Source: Flavivirga eckloniae (lineage in GTDB: Bacteria; Bacteroidota; Bacteroidia; Flavobacteriales; Flavobacteriaceae). Taken from it: DNA of 64,000 nucleotides. The position numbers and the translations under genes were made by a program. The stretch is taken from the NCBI RefSeq assembly GCF_002886045.1, contig NZ_CP025791.1:1014001-1078000 (forward strand), given 5' to 3'. Below are positions 43,713 to 52,126 of this stretch, one piece after another. The stretch's first letter is position 1. Every line of letters begins with the position of its first letter. The notes under the pieces were generated by a model. It saw nothing but the letters and a program-made list of their open reading frames with translations, was not told the origin of the DNA and made no database searches.

Positions 43713-44369
43713 ATGAAAAAATATTACTCTGAAATAATTGGAACATTTGGTATGATATTTTGTGGCTGTGGAGCTATGACAATAAACGAAATTACAAATG
43801 GTAGCATATCTCATGTTGGTGTTGCTGCTACCTGGGGACTTATTGTTATGGCCATGATTTACGCTTTTGGTGAAATTTCCGGAGCACATTTTAATCCTGC
43901 CGTTACTATTGCCTTTGCCTTTGCAAAAAAGTTTTCGTGGAAAGAAGTTCCTAAATATATACTGGCACAAGCTATTGGTGCCATTTTAGCATGTTTTGTT
44001 TTATGGTTTTTGTTTCCAGAAAGTCAATTTTTAGGAGAAACCACACCAGCTGAAGGTTTTCCACCATACAAAGCTGCTGTTTTGGAATTTTTGCTCACCT
44101 TTTTCCTTATGGTCGTTATTATTAATGTTTCTACCGGTAGTAAAGAAATTGGCACCATGGCAGCCATTGCTGTTGGTGGTGTTATTCTTTTGGAGGCCAT
44201 GTTTGCAGGTCCTATGACCAAAGCATCCATGAACCCAATACGTTCTATAGCCCCAGCATTATTTACTGGTAATTTTCAATATTTATGGCTCTATATCACA
44301 GCACCAATTCTCGGAGCCATAACCGCAGTTTCAAGTTGTAAACTTGTAAAAAACGATAATTGCTGCTAA
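43713..44369 (+). CDS. MIP/aquaporin family channel with a variant second NPA motif
   Basis: From ATG 43713 the protein is 218 aa with six transmembrane helices. The first half-helix has the standard motif SGAHFNPAVT. The second reads KASMNPIRSIAPA, so NPA is replaced by NPI, while the selectivity-filter Arg after it is kept. Aquaporins pass water or small neutral solutes such as glycerol or metalloids. It ends with a Cys-containing tail (SSCKLVKNDNCC) that could bind metal or form disulfides. It is transcribed alone. Confidence 0.85.
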   Translation: MKKYYSEIIGTFGMIFCGCGAMTINEITNGSISHVGVAATWGLIVMAMIYAFGEISGAHFNPAVTIAFAFAKKFSWKEVPKYILAQAIGAILACFVLWFLFPESQFLGETTPAEGFPPYKAAVLEFLLTFFLMVVIINVSTGSKEIGTMAAIAVGGVILLEAMFAGPMTKASMNPIRSIAPALFTGNFQYLWLYITAPILGAITAVSSCKLVKNDNCC

Positions 44370-44700
44370 GTCCTTTCTTAATTATTTTATTTAGCATTTT
44401 TTAGTCTTAAACATTTTATGTCTTTACCATAAATTCAGACTTTATGGTAAAGAAAACCTAAAATCCGTATATACTTTTTGTAAAATAAATATCACCCTAT
44501 TTAGTAGTAGGCAAAATAATTAGGCTTTATTATTGAGGATAAACTTATCTCCATAAAGCTATTTAAGATAGAAATTGCAATGTCAAACAGATTAAGCCCA
44601 CAAACCATAAATATTACTGATAGTACTATCAATATTTTTTGTTTAACAAAAACAAAAATAAATTAAACATTTTGTATTTTTGGTAATGTAGCTGATACAT
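44370..44700. other. Intergenic region with a 13-bp perfect inverted repeat
   Basis: At 44421-44433 and 44441-44453 lies the perfect inverted repeat TCTTTACCATAAA / TTTATGGTAAAGA with a 7-nt loop. It has no T run, so it may be a regulatory site or RNA stem rather than a simple terminator. A TATTTTTG -7-like box (44675-44682) precedes the 44701 gene, but no -33 element fits. Nothing else was recognised. Confidence 0.5.
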
Positions 44701-45129
44701 ATGATTTTAAACTCAACATACAAAAACAAAAAAAACAAACAAATCCTTGATGATATTGTTGGAAGAGCCTTTTCGTTTTTTGAATCGATAAAAATGAAAG
44801 GTGTAGGATCGAAACGTATGATTATAAAAGACGTAAGTCCTAATTTAAAATCATATTTAAATACCGTATCAACTATAAATTATGCCAATATAGAATTACG
44901 AACGAAAGGTATTTTGATATACATCAATAAAGGTTTGGAAACGTTCACTTGGGCTATACCCTATTACCAATTAGTAATTTATAAAATCAATGGTTCAAGT
45001 ATTCACGCACAGGGACGTTTCATACATTTTAGCAACAATAGAACCTTTAAGGAAAATAAAAGATTTTTCGCTAAAATGTTAGATGAAAAATTAAAATACG
45101 ACTTAGCTTATAATTTTAACCATATATGA
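44701..45129 (+). CDS. Unknown conserved soluble protein (142 aa)
   Basis: This 142-aa protein is without signal or membrane segments. It contains a run of beta-strand-like segments (NIELRTKGILIYINKG, TFTWAIPYYQLVIYKI, SIHAQGRFIHFSNN) and a helical C-terminus (FKENKRFFAKMLDEKLKYDLAYNFNHI). That layout resembles small PH-like or YcxB-type domains, but I do not recognise the family. It lies 88 bp upstream of folE on the same strand. Confidence 0.65.
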   Translation: MILNSTYKNKKNKQILDDIVGRAFSFFESIKMKGVGSKRMIIKDVSPNLKSYLNTVSTINYANIELRTKGILIYINKGLETFTWAIPYYQLVIYKINGSSIHAQGRFIHFSNNRTFKENKRFFAKMLDEKLKYDLAYNFNHI

Positions 45130-45217
45130 ACGATACAGATTAAAGAAATAACTTAAGAAAACGTTCATGGGATAAAATCAAGTAGTTCGTTAAAACTGTA
45201 TATAAAAAAAGACAACT

Positions 45218-45904
45218 ATGAATATTGAAACTAAAACAAATGGTTACAAATTAAATGGTTTTTCAACAGAAGATATTGGAGACGACCATTTATATACAGG
45301 ACTAGAAACTCCAATGAAAGTAGATGCTTTTAAACTAAATGATTCTGAAAAGAAAGCGCGTATTGCTATTTTATTCGAAGAGATTATGGACGTTATGGGG
45401 TTAGATTTAACAGACGATTCCTTAAAGGGAACACCACAGCGTGTTGCAAAAATGTACATAGATGAAATATTTTCTGGTTTAAACCCAAAAAACAAACCTA
45501 AGGTCGCCTTGTTTGACAATAAATATAAGTACAACCAAATGTTAGTTGAAAAAAACATGACGTTCTACTCTAATTGCGAGCATCATTTTGTACCTATAAT
45601 CGGTAAAGCACATGTGGCATATATATCTTCTGGCAAAGTTATTGGGCTGTCTAAACTTAATCGTATTGTACAGTATTACTCAAAACGTCCACAAGTTCAA
45701 GAGCGGTTAACAAACCAAATCGCTAATGAATTGAAAAACATTTTAAATACAGAAGATATAGCCGTTATAATTGACGCAAAACATTTATGTGTTTCATCCA
45801 GAGGTATAAAAGATGATACTTCTGCTACCGTAACAGCATATTATGGAGGGCAATTCGATACTCCAGAAAAAATAAGAGAATTACAAAACTATTTAAATAA
45901 TTAA
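45218..45904 (+). CDS. folE: GTP cyclohydrolase I (FolE)
   Basis: This 228-aa protein has the FolE core (about 60-225). The zinc ligands are Cys and His in SNCEHHFVPI and the distal Cys in HLCVSSRGI; SKLNRIVQYYSKRPQVQERLT is the usual signature. The enzyme converts GTP to 7,8-dihydroneopterin triphosphate, the entry to folate and pterin cofactors. The N-terminal 55 residues are an extension. Its position at the head of a photolyase-containing run fits supply of a pterin antenna or folate. Confidence 0.94.
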   Translation: MNIETKTNGYKLNGFSTEDIGDDHLYTGLETPMKVDAFKLNDSEKKARIAILFEEIMDVMGLDLTDDSLKGTPQRVAKMYIDEIFSGLNPKNKPKVALFDNKYKYNQMLVEKNMTFYSNCEHHFVPIIGKAHVAYISSGKVIGLSKLNRIVQYYSKRPQVQERLTNQIANELKNILNTEDIAVIIDAKHLCVSSRGIKDDTSATVTAYYGGQFDTPEKIRELQNYLNN

Positions 45905-45908
45905 TATC

Positions 45909-46133
45909 ATGGATTTAATAGACAGAGCTCTGGAATTTGAGCAAAGAAAAATGAGATCATTATCTACAAGTGATAGAGTAAAGATTTCAAGAGAAGCAAA
46001 AGCATTAATTTTAGATTTAAATCAAATATATAAGGCTAAAAAAGATGAAAAGATTATGGATATTATGAAGCGACTTACCGCAATTAAGCGTAAAGTTGAA
46101 AAGCGATTAAAAGGCGCTCCGTTAACAGCATAA
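45909..46133 (+). CDS. Small helical protein, paralogue 1
   Basis: This 74-aa basic, probably all-helical protein (MDLIDRALEFEQRKMRSLSTSD ... MKRLTAIKRKVEKRLKGAP) has no membrane segment. It aligns along its whole length with the 71-aa protein at 46301, with both ends strongly conserved. It begins 4 bp after folE and ends just before a spacer with inverted repeats. Function is unknown; related short proteins recur next to photolyase/SDR clusters in Flavobacteriaceae as far as I recall. Confidence 0.7.
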   Translation: MDLIDRALEFEQRKMRSLSTSDRVKISREAKALILDLNQIYKAKKDEKIMDIMKRLTAIKRKVEKRLKGAPLTA

Positions 46134-46246
46134 ATTATTTTAAAAAAAGTTTTAAAGTCAATATTTTATTGCAAATACTAAAATTTATTTAATTAATCCA
46201 TATAAAAATCAAAAATATCGCAGATTTTACTATATTGTCAAATTGT

Positions 46247-46277
46247 GGGTAAATACCAATATTTTACCCGAGTAAAA
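46247..46277. promoter_or_regulatory. Two overlapping inverted repeats upstream of the second paralogue
   Basis: GGGTAAA (46247-46253) pairs with TTTACCC (46263-46269). TTTTAC (46262-46267) pairs with GTAAAA (46272-46277). They share an arm and lie 24 bp before the start of the 46301 gene, so they could be an operator or alternative stem-loops. Confidence 0.4.
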
Positions 46278-46300
46278 TTAAAGTTAATAAGATTAAGATT

Positions 46301-46516
46301 ATGGAACTGATAGAGAAAGCGATAGAATTTGAACAGCGTAAACATACATTTAAAACTACCAGTGAGCGTATTGAAGCATCAAGAGAGGTTAAAGACCTTA
46401 TATTAAGCCTAAACGATATTTACAAAAAGGATAAGGACAAGGACATTATGGATTTAATGAAACGCCTTACTGCTGTGAAACAAAAGATAGAAAAACGCCT
46501 CAAAGGGAGGCCTTAA
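46301..46516 (+). CDS. Small helical protein, paralogue 2
   Basis: This 71-aa protein (MELIEKAIEFEQRKHTFKTTSER ... MKRLTAVKQKIEKRLKGRP) is a clear paralogue of the 45909 gene, with identity highest at both ends. A 167-bp spacer separates the copies and contains inverted repeats, so this copy may have its own promoter. The SDR gene follows 10 bp later. Function is unknown; the amphipathic, basic C-terminus could bind nucleic acid or a membrane. Confidence 0.7.
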   Translation: MELIEKAIEFEQRKHTFKTTSERIEASREVKDLILSLNDIYKKDKDKDIMDLMKRLTAVKQKIEKRLKGRP

Positions 46517-46526
46517 AAAACTAAAA

Positions 46527-47210
46527 ATGAACACTATTATAGTAGTTGGAGGAAGTAAAGGAATTGGAAATACCATTTTAAAAAAACTTCTCCACTACTG
46601 TAAAGTAGTGAATATTAGTAGAACATCTCCCCAACAAGTACACAAGAATTTAACTCATTATAACTGCAATATTTTAAATGATGATCTCCCCGAAATAAAT
46701 ACTGCCGATGGCCTAGTTTACTGCCCAGGAAGCATCAATTTAAAACCCATAGCCCGATTAAGCATAGACGATTTCAAAAATGACTTCGAGATTAATGTAT
46801 TAGGCGCTGTTAAAGTAATCCAAAAGTATTTGTCCGTTTTAAAGAACGGAAACAAGCCTGCCATCGTACTTTTTAGCACAGTAGCTGTTAAATTAGGCAT
46901 GCCTTTTCATGCAAGCATAGCAACATCTAAGGCTGGAGTTGAAGGGCTTGTAAAATCGTTAGGCGCCGAATTTGCGCCAAAAATTCGAATTAATGCCATT
47001 GCTCCAACTGTCACCAATACAGAATTAGCTTCAAAATTACTTCGTAATGAAAAAATGATAGCTAACATTACAGAAAGACATCCGCTTAAAAAATTTTTAA
47101 ACCCTGATGAAGTGGCAGATATGGCAGAATTTTTATTGTCTGATAAAGCAGCTTCGCTATCAGGTCAAGTTATACAAATGGACTGCGGTATTGTAAGTTT
47201 TAAAATTTAG
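46527..47210 (+). CDS. Short-chain dehydrogenase/reductase
   Basis: This 227-aa protein has the NAD(P)-binding motif VVGGSKGIGNTIL. The middle segment FSTVAVKLGMPFHASIATSKAGVEGL gives a Ser ... K dyad, and ARINAIAP follows. At the position of the usual catalytic Tyr (Y-x-x-x-K) the sequence reads I-A-T-S-K, so the Tyr is missing. It may therefore have altered or no oxidoreductase activity. It is embedded in the folE-photolyase run, 3 bp before the glutathione peroxidase gene. Confidence 0.82.
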   Translation: MNTIIVVGGSKGIGNTILKKLLHYCKVVNISRTSPQQVHKNLTHYNCNILNDDLPEINTADGLVYCPGSINLKPIARLSIDDFKNDFEINVLGAVKVIQKYLSVLKNGNKPAIVLFSTVAVKLGMPFHASIATSKAGVEGLVKSLGAEFAPKIRINAIAPTVTNTELASKLLRNEKMIANITERHPLKKFLNPDEVADMAEFLLSDKAASLSGQVIQMDCGIVSFKI

Positions 47211-47213
47211 AAT

Positions 47214-47753
47214 ATGAGTGTGTTAAAGTTTTTTACAACAACCTTGTTCTCGAAAGGAAACAAGTCTCATAACATAGAACCAAAATCTATTTACGAGGTA
47301 ACGATTAACGCGTTAAACGGAAGCCCTATTAACCTATCTGAATATAAAGGAAAATACATCCTATTTGTAAATGTAGCTTCAAAATGCGGTTTTACACCTC
47401 AATATAAAGATTTACAAAAGTTGTATGATGCGCACAAGGAAAAACTTCAAATTATTGGAGTTCCATGCAACCAGTTTGGAGGTCAAGAACCGGGAAACAC
47501 TAATGAAATAGAAACTTTTTGTAAAGTCAACTATGGTGTATCGTTTCTAATTACAGAAAAGATTGATGTAAAAGGCAAGAATCAGCATTCACTCTATACT
47601 TGGTTAACTCAAAAATCTAAAAATGGCAAAACAAATTCCAAAGTAAAATGGAATTTTCAAAAATATTTAGTTGATCCAAATGGAAGGCTAATAGATTATT
47701 ATTTTTCTATAACCAGTCCTTTAAGTACGAAAATTGTAAAACATTTAAAATAA
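47214..47753 (+). CDS. Glutathione peroxidase family protein (Cys type)
   Basis: This 179-aa protein has the catalytic Cys in NVASKCGFTPQYKDL, the partner region GVPCNQFGGQEPG (Gln) and the Trp/Asn site in KVKWNFQKYLV. It uses Cys rather than selenocysteine, as most bacterial members do; these usually work with thioredoxin-like reductants rather than glutathione. The first 25 residues are a short extension without a clear signal sequence. It reduces peroxides and sits 3 bp after the SDR gene. Confidence 0.9.
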   Translation: MSVLKFFTTTLFSKGNKSHNIEPKSIYEVTINALNGSPINLSEYKGKYILFVNVASKCGFTPQYKDLQKLYDAHKEKLQIIGVPCNQFGGQEPGNTNEIETFCKVNYGVSFLITEKIDVKGKNQHSLYTWLTQKSKNGKTNSKVKWNFQKYLVDPNGRLIDYYFSITSPLSTKIVKHLK

Positions 47754-47758
47754 AAACA

Positions 47759-47926
47759 ATGTTTGGTTTATTTAAAAAGAAATCCGAATTAGAAAAACTG
47801 CAAGACAAATATAAATCGCTAATGAAAGAGTGGCATGCTTTATCTAGCATAGACAGGTCTAAAAGTGATAAGAAATATGCCGAAGCTGAAGTTATAGCAG
47901 AACAAATTGAAGCACTTAGCAAATGA
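47759..47926 (+). CDS. Lacal_2735 family small protein
   Basis: This 55-aa protein starts MFGLFKKKSELEKLQDKYKS and ends AEVIAEQIEALSK, matching the Lacal_2735 family of Flavobacteriaceae. It is helical and probably forms a coiled coil; its function is not known. It starts 5 bp after the glutathione peroxidase stop. Its last four bases (ATGA) overlap the TspO start, so it is translated with that gene. Confidence 0.85.
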   Translation: MFGLFKKKSELEKLQDKYKSLMKEWHALSSIDRSKSDKKYAEAEVIAEQIEALSK

Positions 47927-48384
47927 AATTACTTAAATACATTTTTGTATTCTTGACCATTAACTTCGGTGCCTTGGCTATAGGAAGTTGGCTCATGGCT
48001 AATGGCCCACAAACTATTTGGTATCAAGACTTGAACAAAGCACCGTGGACTCCTCCCGGATGGGTATTTGGAGCAGCGTGGACCTTAATAATGATCTGCT
48101 TTTCTGTATACATGGGCTATTTATATAAAGTAGTTCCAAAAGCTAAATTAATCCGCTTGTTCGGTATTCAATTTATACTCAATATTATCTGGAATTATAT
48201 TTTCTTTAACCAACATTTAATTGGCCTGGGATTATTAACTATTGTACTATTAACCATCATTGTTGCAAAGTTTTTATATGACTATATAAAAGTTCTAACA
48301 TTTAAAAGCATATTAATTCTGCCATACTTAATCTGGTTGTGCATTGCGACATCCTTAAACGCTTATATTCTGCTAAACAACTAA
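47923..48384 (+). CDS. tspO: TspO/MBR family membrane protein
   Basis: This 153-aa protein has five transmembrane helices with family residues WYQDLNKAPWTPPGWVFGAAWTLI and NIIWNYIFFNQ. TspO proteins bind porphyrins or other tetrapyrroles and respond to light and oxygen stress, which fits the photolyase and peroxidase neighbours. It overlaps the Lacal_2735 gene by 4 bp and lies 2 bp before the SRPBCC gene. Confidence 0.9.
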   Translation: MKLLKYIFVFLTINFGALAIGSWLMANGPQTIWYQDLNKAPWTPPGWVFGAAWTLIMICFSVYMGYLYKVVPKAKLIRLFGIQFILNIIWNYIFFNQHLIGLGLLTIVLLTIIVAKFLYDYIKVLTFKSILILPYLIWLCIATSLNAYILLNN

Positions 48385-48386
48385 AC

Positions 48387-48848
48387 ATGAAAATTTACAG
48401 ATTACATAAAAAGCAAAATCTACCTATTAGTGTTGATCTGGCTTGGGATTTTCTTTCAGACCCAAAGAATTTAAAAACAATCACGCCAGAATATATGGGG
48501 TTTAATATTTTATCTGGCGCAGACAGACCTATGTTCGCCGGACAGATCATTCAATATATAGTAACACCTGTTTTGGGAATTAAAACGAAATGGGTTACAG
48601 AAATAACACATGTTGTAAACAAACAATACTTTGTTGACGAACAACGTTTTGGACCCTATGCCTTATGGCACCATAAGCATTTTATAAAGAAGATCGATGG
48701 AGGTATAGAAATGGAAGATATTATTGATTATAAAATACCTTTTGGCATTTTAGGGCAGCTTGTTCATCCCTTTTTAGTAAAGCCAAAACTTGAAGAGATA
48801 TTTAATTACAGAACCAAAAAGTTAGAAGAATTATTTGGTAAATATTAA
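48387..48848 (+). CDS. SRPBCC family protein
   Basis: From ATG 48387 the protein is 153 aa. It starts MKIYRLHKKQNLPISVDLAWDFLSDPKNLKTITP and shows the helix-grip (Bet v1/START-like) pattern, ending with a long C-terminal helix (KPKLEEIFNYRTKKLEELFG). The fold binds hydrophobic ligands; the ligand is unknown. A longer frame begins at 48339 inside tspO and is not family-like. It is followed by the photolyase gene after 64 bp. Confidence 0.85.
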   Translation: MKIYRLHKKQNLPISVDLAWDFLSDPKNLKTITPEYMGFNILSGADRPMFAGQIIQYIVTPVLGIKTKWVTEITHVVNKQYFVDEQRFGPYALWHHKHFIKKIDGGIEMEDIIDYKIPFGILGQLVHPFLVKPKLEEIFNYRTKKLEELFGKY

Positions 48849-48912
48849 CGCAACAAGACCGATTATAGGAATTCGAAGTTTTCTCTAAAGTAAAACAACC
48901 TAGTATTATTGT

Positions 48913-50217
48913 ATGCATGAAAAAACAAACATATTTTGGTTCCGTCGCGACCTCAGGCTAAATGATAATCATGCATTATTTGAAGCTTTAAAAAGTAATT
49001 ATCCTGTATTACCCATCTTTATATTCGACCATGAGATATTAAATAAGCTTCCTAAAAATGATGCTAGGGTTACATTCATTTACGACACACTTCAAAATAT
49101 TAACACAAAACTTAAAAATGAGTTTGACCGCAGCATTGCCATATATCATGGAAATCCGCTAGAGGTTTACAAGCAATTAATCCAAGATTACAAGATTGCA
49201 GCGGTTTACACAAACCACGATTACGAACCATATGCACGAACAAGAGACACAGAGATCAAGACATTTTTAAATAGTCATAAAATTGAATTAAAAACTTTTA
49301 AAGATCAGGTTATTTTTGAAAAAGACGATATCCTTAAAAGTAATGGAACTCCTTATCTGGTATATACACCATATATGAAACGGTGGAAGGAAACTTTTAA
49401 AAAACTTGATCTTAAAAACCATAGTTCAGAGCGTTTGTTATCTAATCTCATTAAAGATACATCTCTGCCTAATTTAAGTTTATCAGATATTGGTTTCACT
49501 AGGTCTAATCAAATCATTAAGCCTTATTCCTTAACATCAAACCTTATTCAAAACTACGAAGCCACTCGTAACTTCCCAGCAAAGGATAGCACTTCCAAAT
49601 TAGGCCCTCATTTACGCTTTGGCACTGTTAGTATTAGAGATATAGTAAACAAGGCTATAGCAGAAGACAATGAAATATTCTGGCAAGAACTTATTTGGCG
49701 CGAATTTTTCATGCAAATACTTTGGCATTTCCCGCACACTAAAACAAAAAGTTTTAAACCAAAATACGATCGTATTCCATGGAAAAACAATGAGCTTGAA
49801 TTCAAAGCGTGGTGCGAAGGAAAAACGGGGTATCCTTTAGTAGATGCAGGTATGCGGGAACTCAACCAGACTGGTTTTATGCATAATCGTGTACGCATGC
49901 TGGTTGGTAGTTTTTTATGCAAACATTTACTTATTGATTGGCGCTGGGGTGAAGTCTATTTTGCTGAAAAACTACACGATTACGATATGGCAAGCAACAT
50001 AGGTAATTGGCAATGGGTAGCAGGTTGCGGTGTAGATGCTGCTCCTTATTTTAGAATTTTCAATCCAACCAGTCAAATTGAAAAATTCGACAAAAACTTA
50101 GAATACATAAAAAAATGGGTGCCAGATTTTCAAGAGCTCACTTACCCTACCCCTATAGTAGATCATAAATTTGCTCGCGAACGCTGTTTACAGGTCTATA
50201 AAGAAGCGCTTCAATAA
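48913..50217 (+). CDS. phrB: Deoxyribodipyrimidine photolyase / cryptochrome
   Basis: This 434-aa protein starts MHEKTNIFWFRRDLRLNDNHALFEAL, the antenna-chromophore Rossmann domain. The C-terminal FAD domain (about 200-430) shows KLGPHLRFGTVSIRD, FWQELIWREFFMQ, the Trp-rich electron chain and NIGNWQWVAGCGVDAAPYFRIFNP. It is probably a class I CPD photolyase that repairs UV pyrimidine dimers with blue light. The antenna pigment cannot be told from sequence. It closes the folE-tspO stress run. Confidence 0.9.
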   Translation: MHEKTNIFWFRRDLRLNDNHALFEALKSNYPVLPIFIFDHEILNKLPKNDARVTFIYDTLQNINTKLKNEFDRSIAIYHGNPLEVYKQLIQDYKIAAVYTNHDYEPYARTRDTEIKTFLNSHKIELKTFKDQVIFEKDDILKSNGTPYLVYTPYMKRWKETFKKLDLKNHSSERLLSNLIKDTSLPNLSLSDIGFTRSNQIIKPYSLTSNLIQNYEATRNFPAKDSTSKLGPHLRFGTVSIRDIVNKAIAEDNEIFWQELIWREFFMQILWHFPHTKTKSFKPKYDRIPWKNNELEFKAWCEGKTGYPLVDAGMRELNQTGFMHNRVRMLVGSFLCKHLLIDWRWGEVYFAEKLHDYDMASNIGNWQWVAGCGVDAAPYFRIFNPTSQIEKFDKNLEYIKKWVPDFQELTYPTPIVDHKFARERCLQVYKEALQ

Positions 50218-50561
50218 AACTTTTCCCTTATAAAGATCATATAATAAACTTCTTAGTATTCTAACCCAAGTTTCTTAATAGGTTGAATATTTTGCTGATT
50301 TTGTGTAACAATGTAGAAATTATGTAGTCTAATTACACAATCAAACTCTAACATAATTAAATCTAAAACATATCTTTTATTTCCCAAAGTATCATACTGC
50401 CCAATATACCATCATAAAAGCTATATCAGTATCGAACAATTCTGTATCATTTTCATATATTTTAAAAAATAAAATCCCTATAAACGAATATATACCAACA
50501 ACTTAAATCACGGCACGATAATAGTGGGTCTAAAAAACAATAACTAAAAATAATCTTTACA
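50218..50561. other. Intergenic region after the photolyase gene
   Basis: This 344-bp AT-rich region has no recognisable gene, RNA or strong hairpin. It separates the photolyase run from the esterase gene and must contain the esterase promoter, but no TTG-N19-TAnnTTTG pair was found. Confidence 0.5.
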
Positions 50562-52058
50562 ATGAAGAAAGTATCAATCAAAAATCATTTATCAACACTT
50601 TTTATTTTATTCATTCTGGCATCTGGTTCTTTAATACATGCACAAGATATGCCCGGAGAATCCTTTACCATAACATCTAAGTATATGGAAGGCGATCGTG
50701 AAATACAAATAGCCCTACCTAAAGGTTATAATGAATGGACCGAATACGATGTACAGTACATGTTAGACCCCAAATGGAATATGAAGCTGCGAAAATCGTT
50801 GTTAGACTTTATGCACAATAACACCATGGCTCCAAGAATAATTCTTGTTGGAGTGGTTAGCCCCGACAGAACTTCTGATATGACCCCTTCAAAATTGAAT
50901 AATTTACCAACATCTGGTAACTCCGAAAATTTTATCGATTTTATTGGAAAAGAAGTTATGCCTTTTGTAGAATCCAAATACAAAACATCTGGTCGTAACA
51001 CATTTGCAGGACACTCTTTTGGTGGACTTTGCGTTATGCACGCCTTGCTTAGATCTCCAGAGTATTTTGATTCATACTTGGTGGGAGACCCTTCATTTTG
51101 GTACGACAATCAACTTTTGGTAAAATTGGCTAAAGAAAAATTACCTAACGTTGGTGGTAAAACTTTATTTATTGGAGCTAGAAAAGGTGGTCCGTATAAA
51201 GGTATGGGTATTGATTCTATGGAAGCTGCTTTAAAAGAACATGCTCCTGATAATTTAGATTGGAAAATTGTAGCTTACGAAGACGAAACTCATAATAGTG
51301 TTATTTATAAACTAAATTATGATGGTATAAAATTTATATCTCAAGATCATAGAAACAGCTCGATTAGGTTTGTACCAAATCAAGGTGAAGTTATTCCTGG
51401 TATTCCCTTATCTATTTTCATGATGCAGCCTTACGAAAAATTGAGGTATACTTTAGACGGAAGTGAACCGGATTTCAACTCCGAATTCATGAAAGACTCC
51501 GTTAGCATATCTAAGCCGACCACCTTTAAGGTAAAGATCCCTTTAAAAAGAGACAATACACGACCTGCTATAAGTGGTGAATTTGTTGAAGGTAAAAAGC
51601 TAAAAGGTATAAAAAAAGGTAAAAAGTATTTAGCTGGTCTACACTATACTTATTATGAGGGTGATTTTAAGAAACTTCCCGATTTTGATACCTTAAATAG
51701 TTTAAAAACTGGTGTTGTAACTAAAGGATTTGAATTACAATCTTTTCCTAAAAAAACATCCTTTGCTAGTGTTTTTAAGGGATATTTTGAAGCTAAAACT
51801 AGTGGATACCACTATTTTGCCTTAACTTCAGACGATGGTCTTAAATTCTATATACATGATAAATTAATGATTAATAACGACTGGAGACATGCGGCATTCG
51901 AGCAAAAATCTACAGTAGTGTATTTAGAAAAAGGCTTACATCCTATTCGTTACGAATACTTTCAATTTGATGGAGGAGCCGAAATTAACCTTTATTATAA
52001 AGCACCCGGAGAAAAACCTGGTAGACTAGGGTTTAATAGGTTTTGGTATAAACTTTAA
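50562..52058 (+). CDS. Secreted esterase-D-like alpha/beta hydrolase with PA14 domain
   Basis: This 498-aa protein has a signal peptide (about 1-28, ending IHAQ). The esterase-D fold (about 30-275) has the nucleophile elbow AGHSFGGLCVM and a likely His in DETHNSVIY. A chitobiase-type beta sandwich (about 285-345, RYTLDGSEPDFNSEF) follows. The end is a PA14-like domain (about 365-498, GYFEAKTSGYHYFALTSDDGLKFYI) that often binds carbohydrate. It is probably an extracellular esterase for acylated polysaccharide or siderophores. A terminator follows. Confidence 0.85.
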   Translation: MKKVSIKNHLSTLFILFILASGSLIHAQDMPGESFTITSKYMEGDREIQIALPKGYNEWTEYDVQYMLDPKWNMKLRKSLLDFMHNNTMAPRIILVGVVSPDRTSDMTPSKLNNLPTSGNSENFIDFIGKEVMPFVESKYKTSGRNTFAGHSFGGLCVMHALLRSPEYFDSYLVGDPSFWYDNQLLVKLAKEKLPNVGGKTLFIGARKGGPYKGMGIDSMEAALKEHAPDNLDWKIVAYEDETHNSVIYKLNYDGIKFISQDHRNSSIRFVPNQGEVIPGIPLSIFMMQPYEKLRYTLDGSEPDFNSEFMKDSVSISKPTTFKVKIPLKRDNTRPAISGEFVEGKKLKGIKKGKKYLAGLHYTYYEGDFKKLPDFDTLNSLKTGVVTKGFELQSFPKKTSFASVFKGYFEAKTSGYHYFALTSDDGLKFYIHDKLMINNDWRHAAFEQKSTVVYLEKGLHPIRYEYFQFDGGAEINLYYKAPGEKPGRLGFNRFWYKL

Positions 52059-52069
52059 TTTTAAACACA

Positions 52070-52105
52070 AAAAAAGCTTTAAGAAAAGAAATCTTAAAGC
52101 TTTTT
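52070..52105 (+). terminator. Terminator between the esterase and a convergent gene
   Basis: A 14-bp inverted repeat (52071-52084 / 52092-52105, AAAAAGCTTTAAGA) has a 7-nt loop and A/T runs on both sides. It follows the esterase stop by 12 bp and can work for both strands. Confidence 0.8.
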
Positions 52106-52126
52106 GTTAATCTTAATTTAATAATA

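Noticed and set aside
44421-44453. Rho-independent terminator of the aquaporin gene
   Set aside because: The 13-bp stem is AT-rich and lacks a following T run, so it is described only as an inverted repeat.
47214-47753. Selenoprotein glutathione peroxidase
   Set aside because: The active site codon is TGC (Cys); no in-frame TGA is present.
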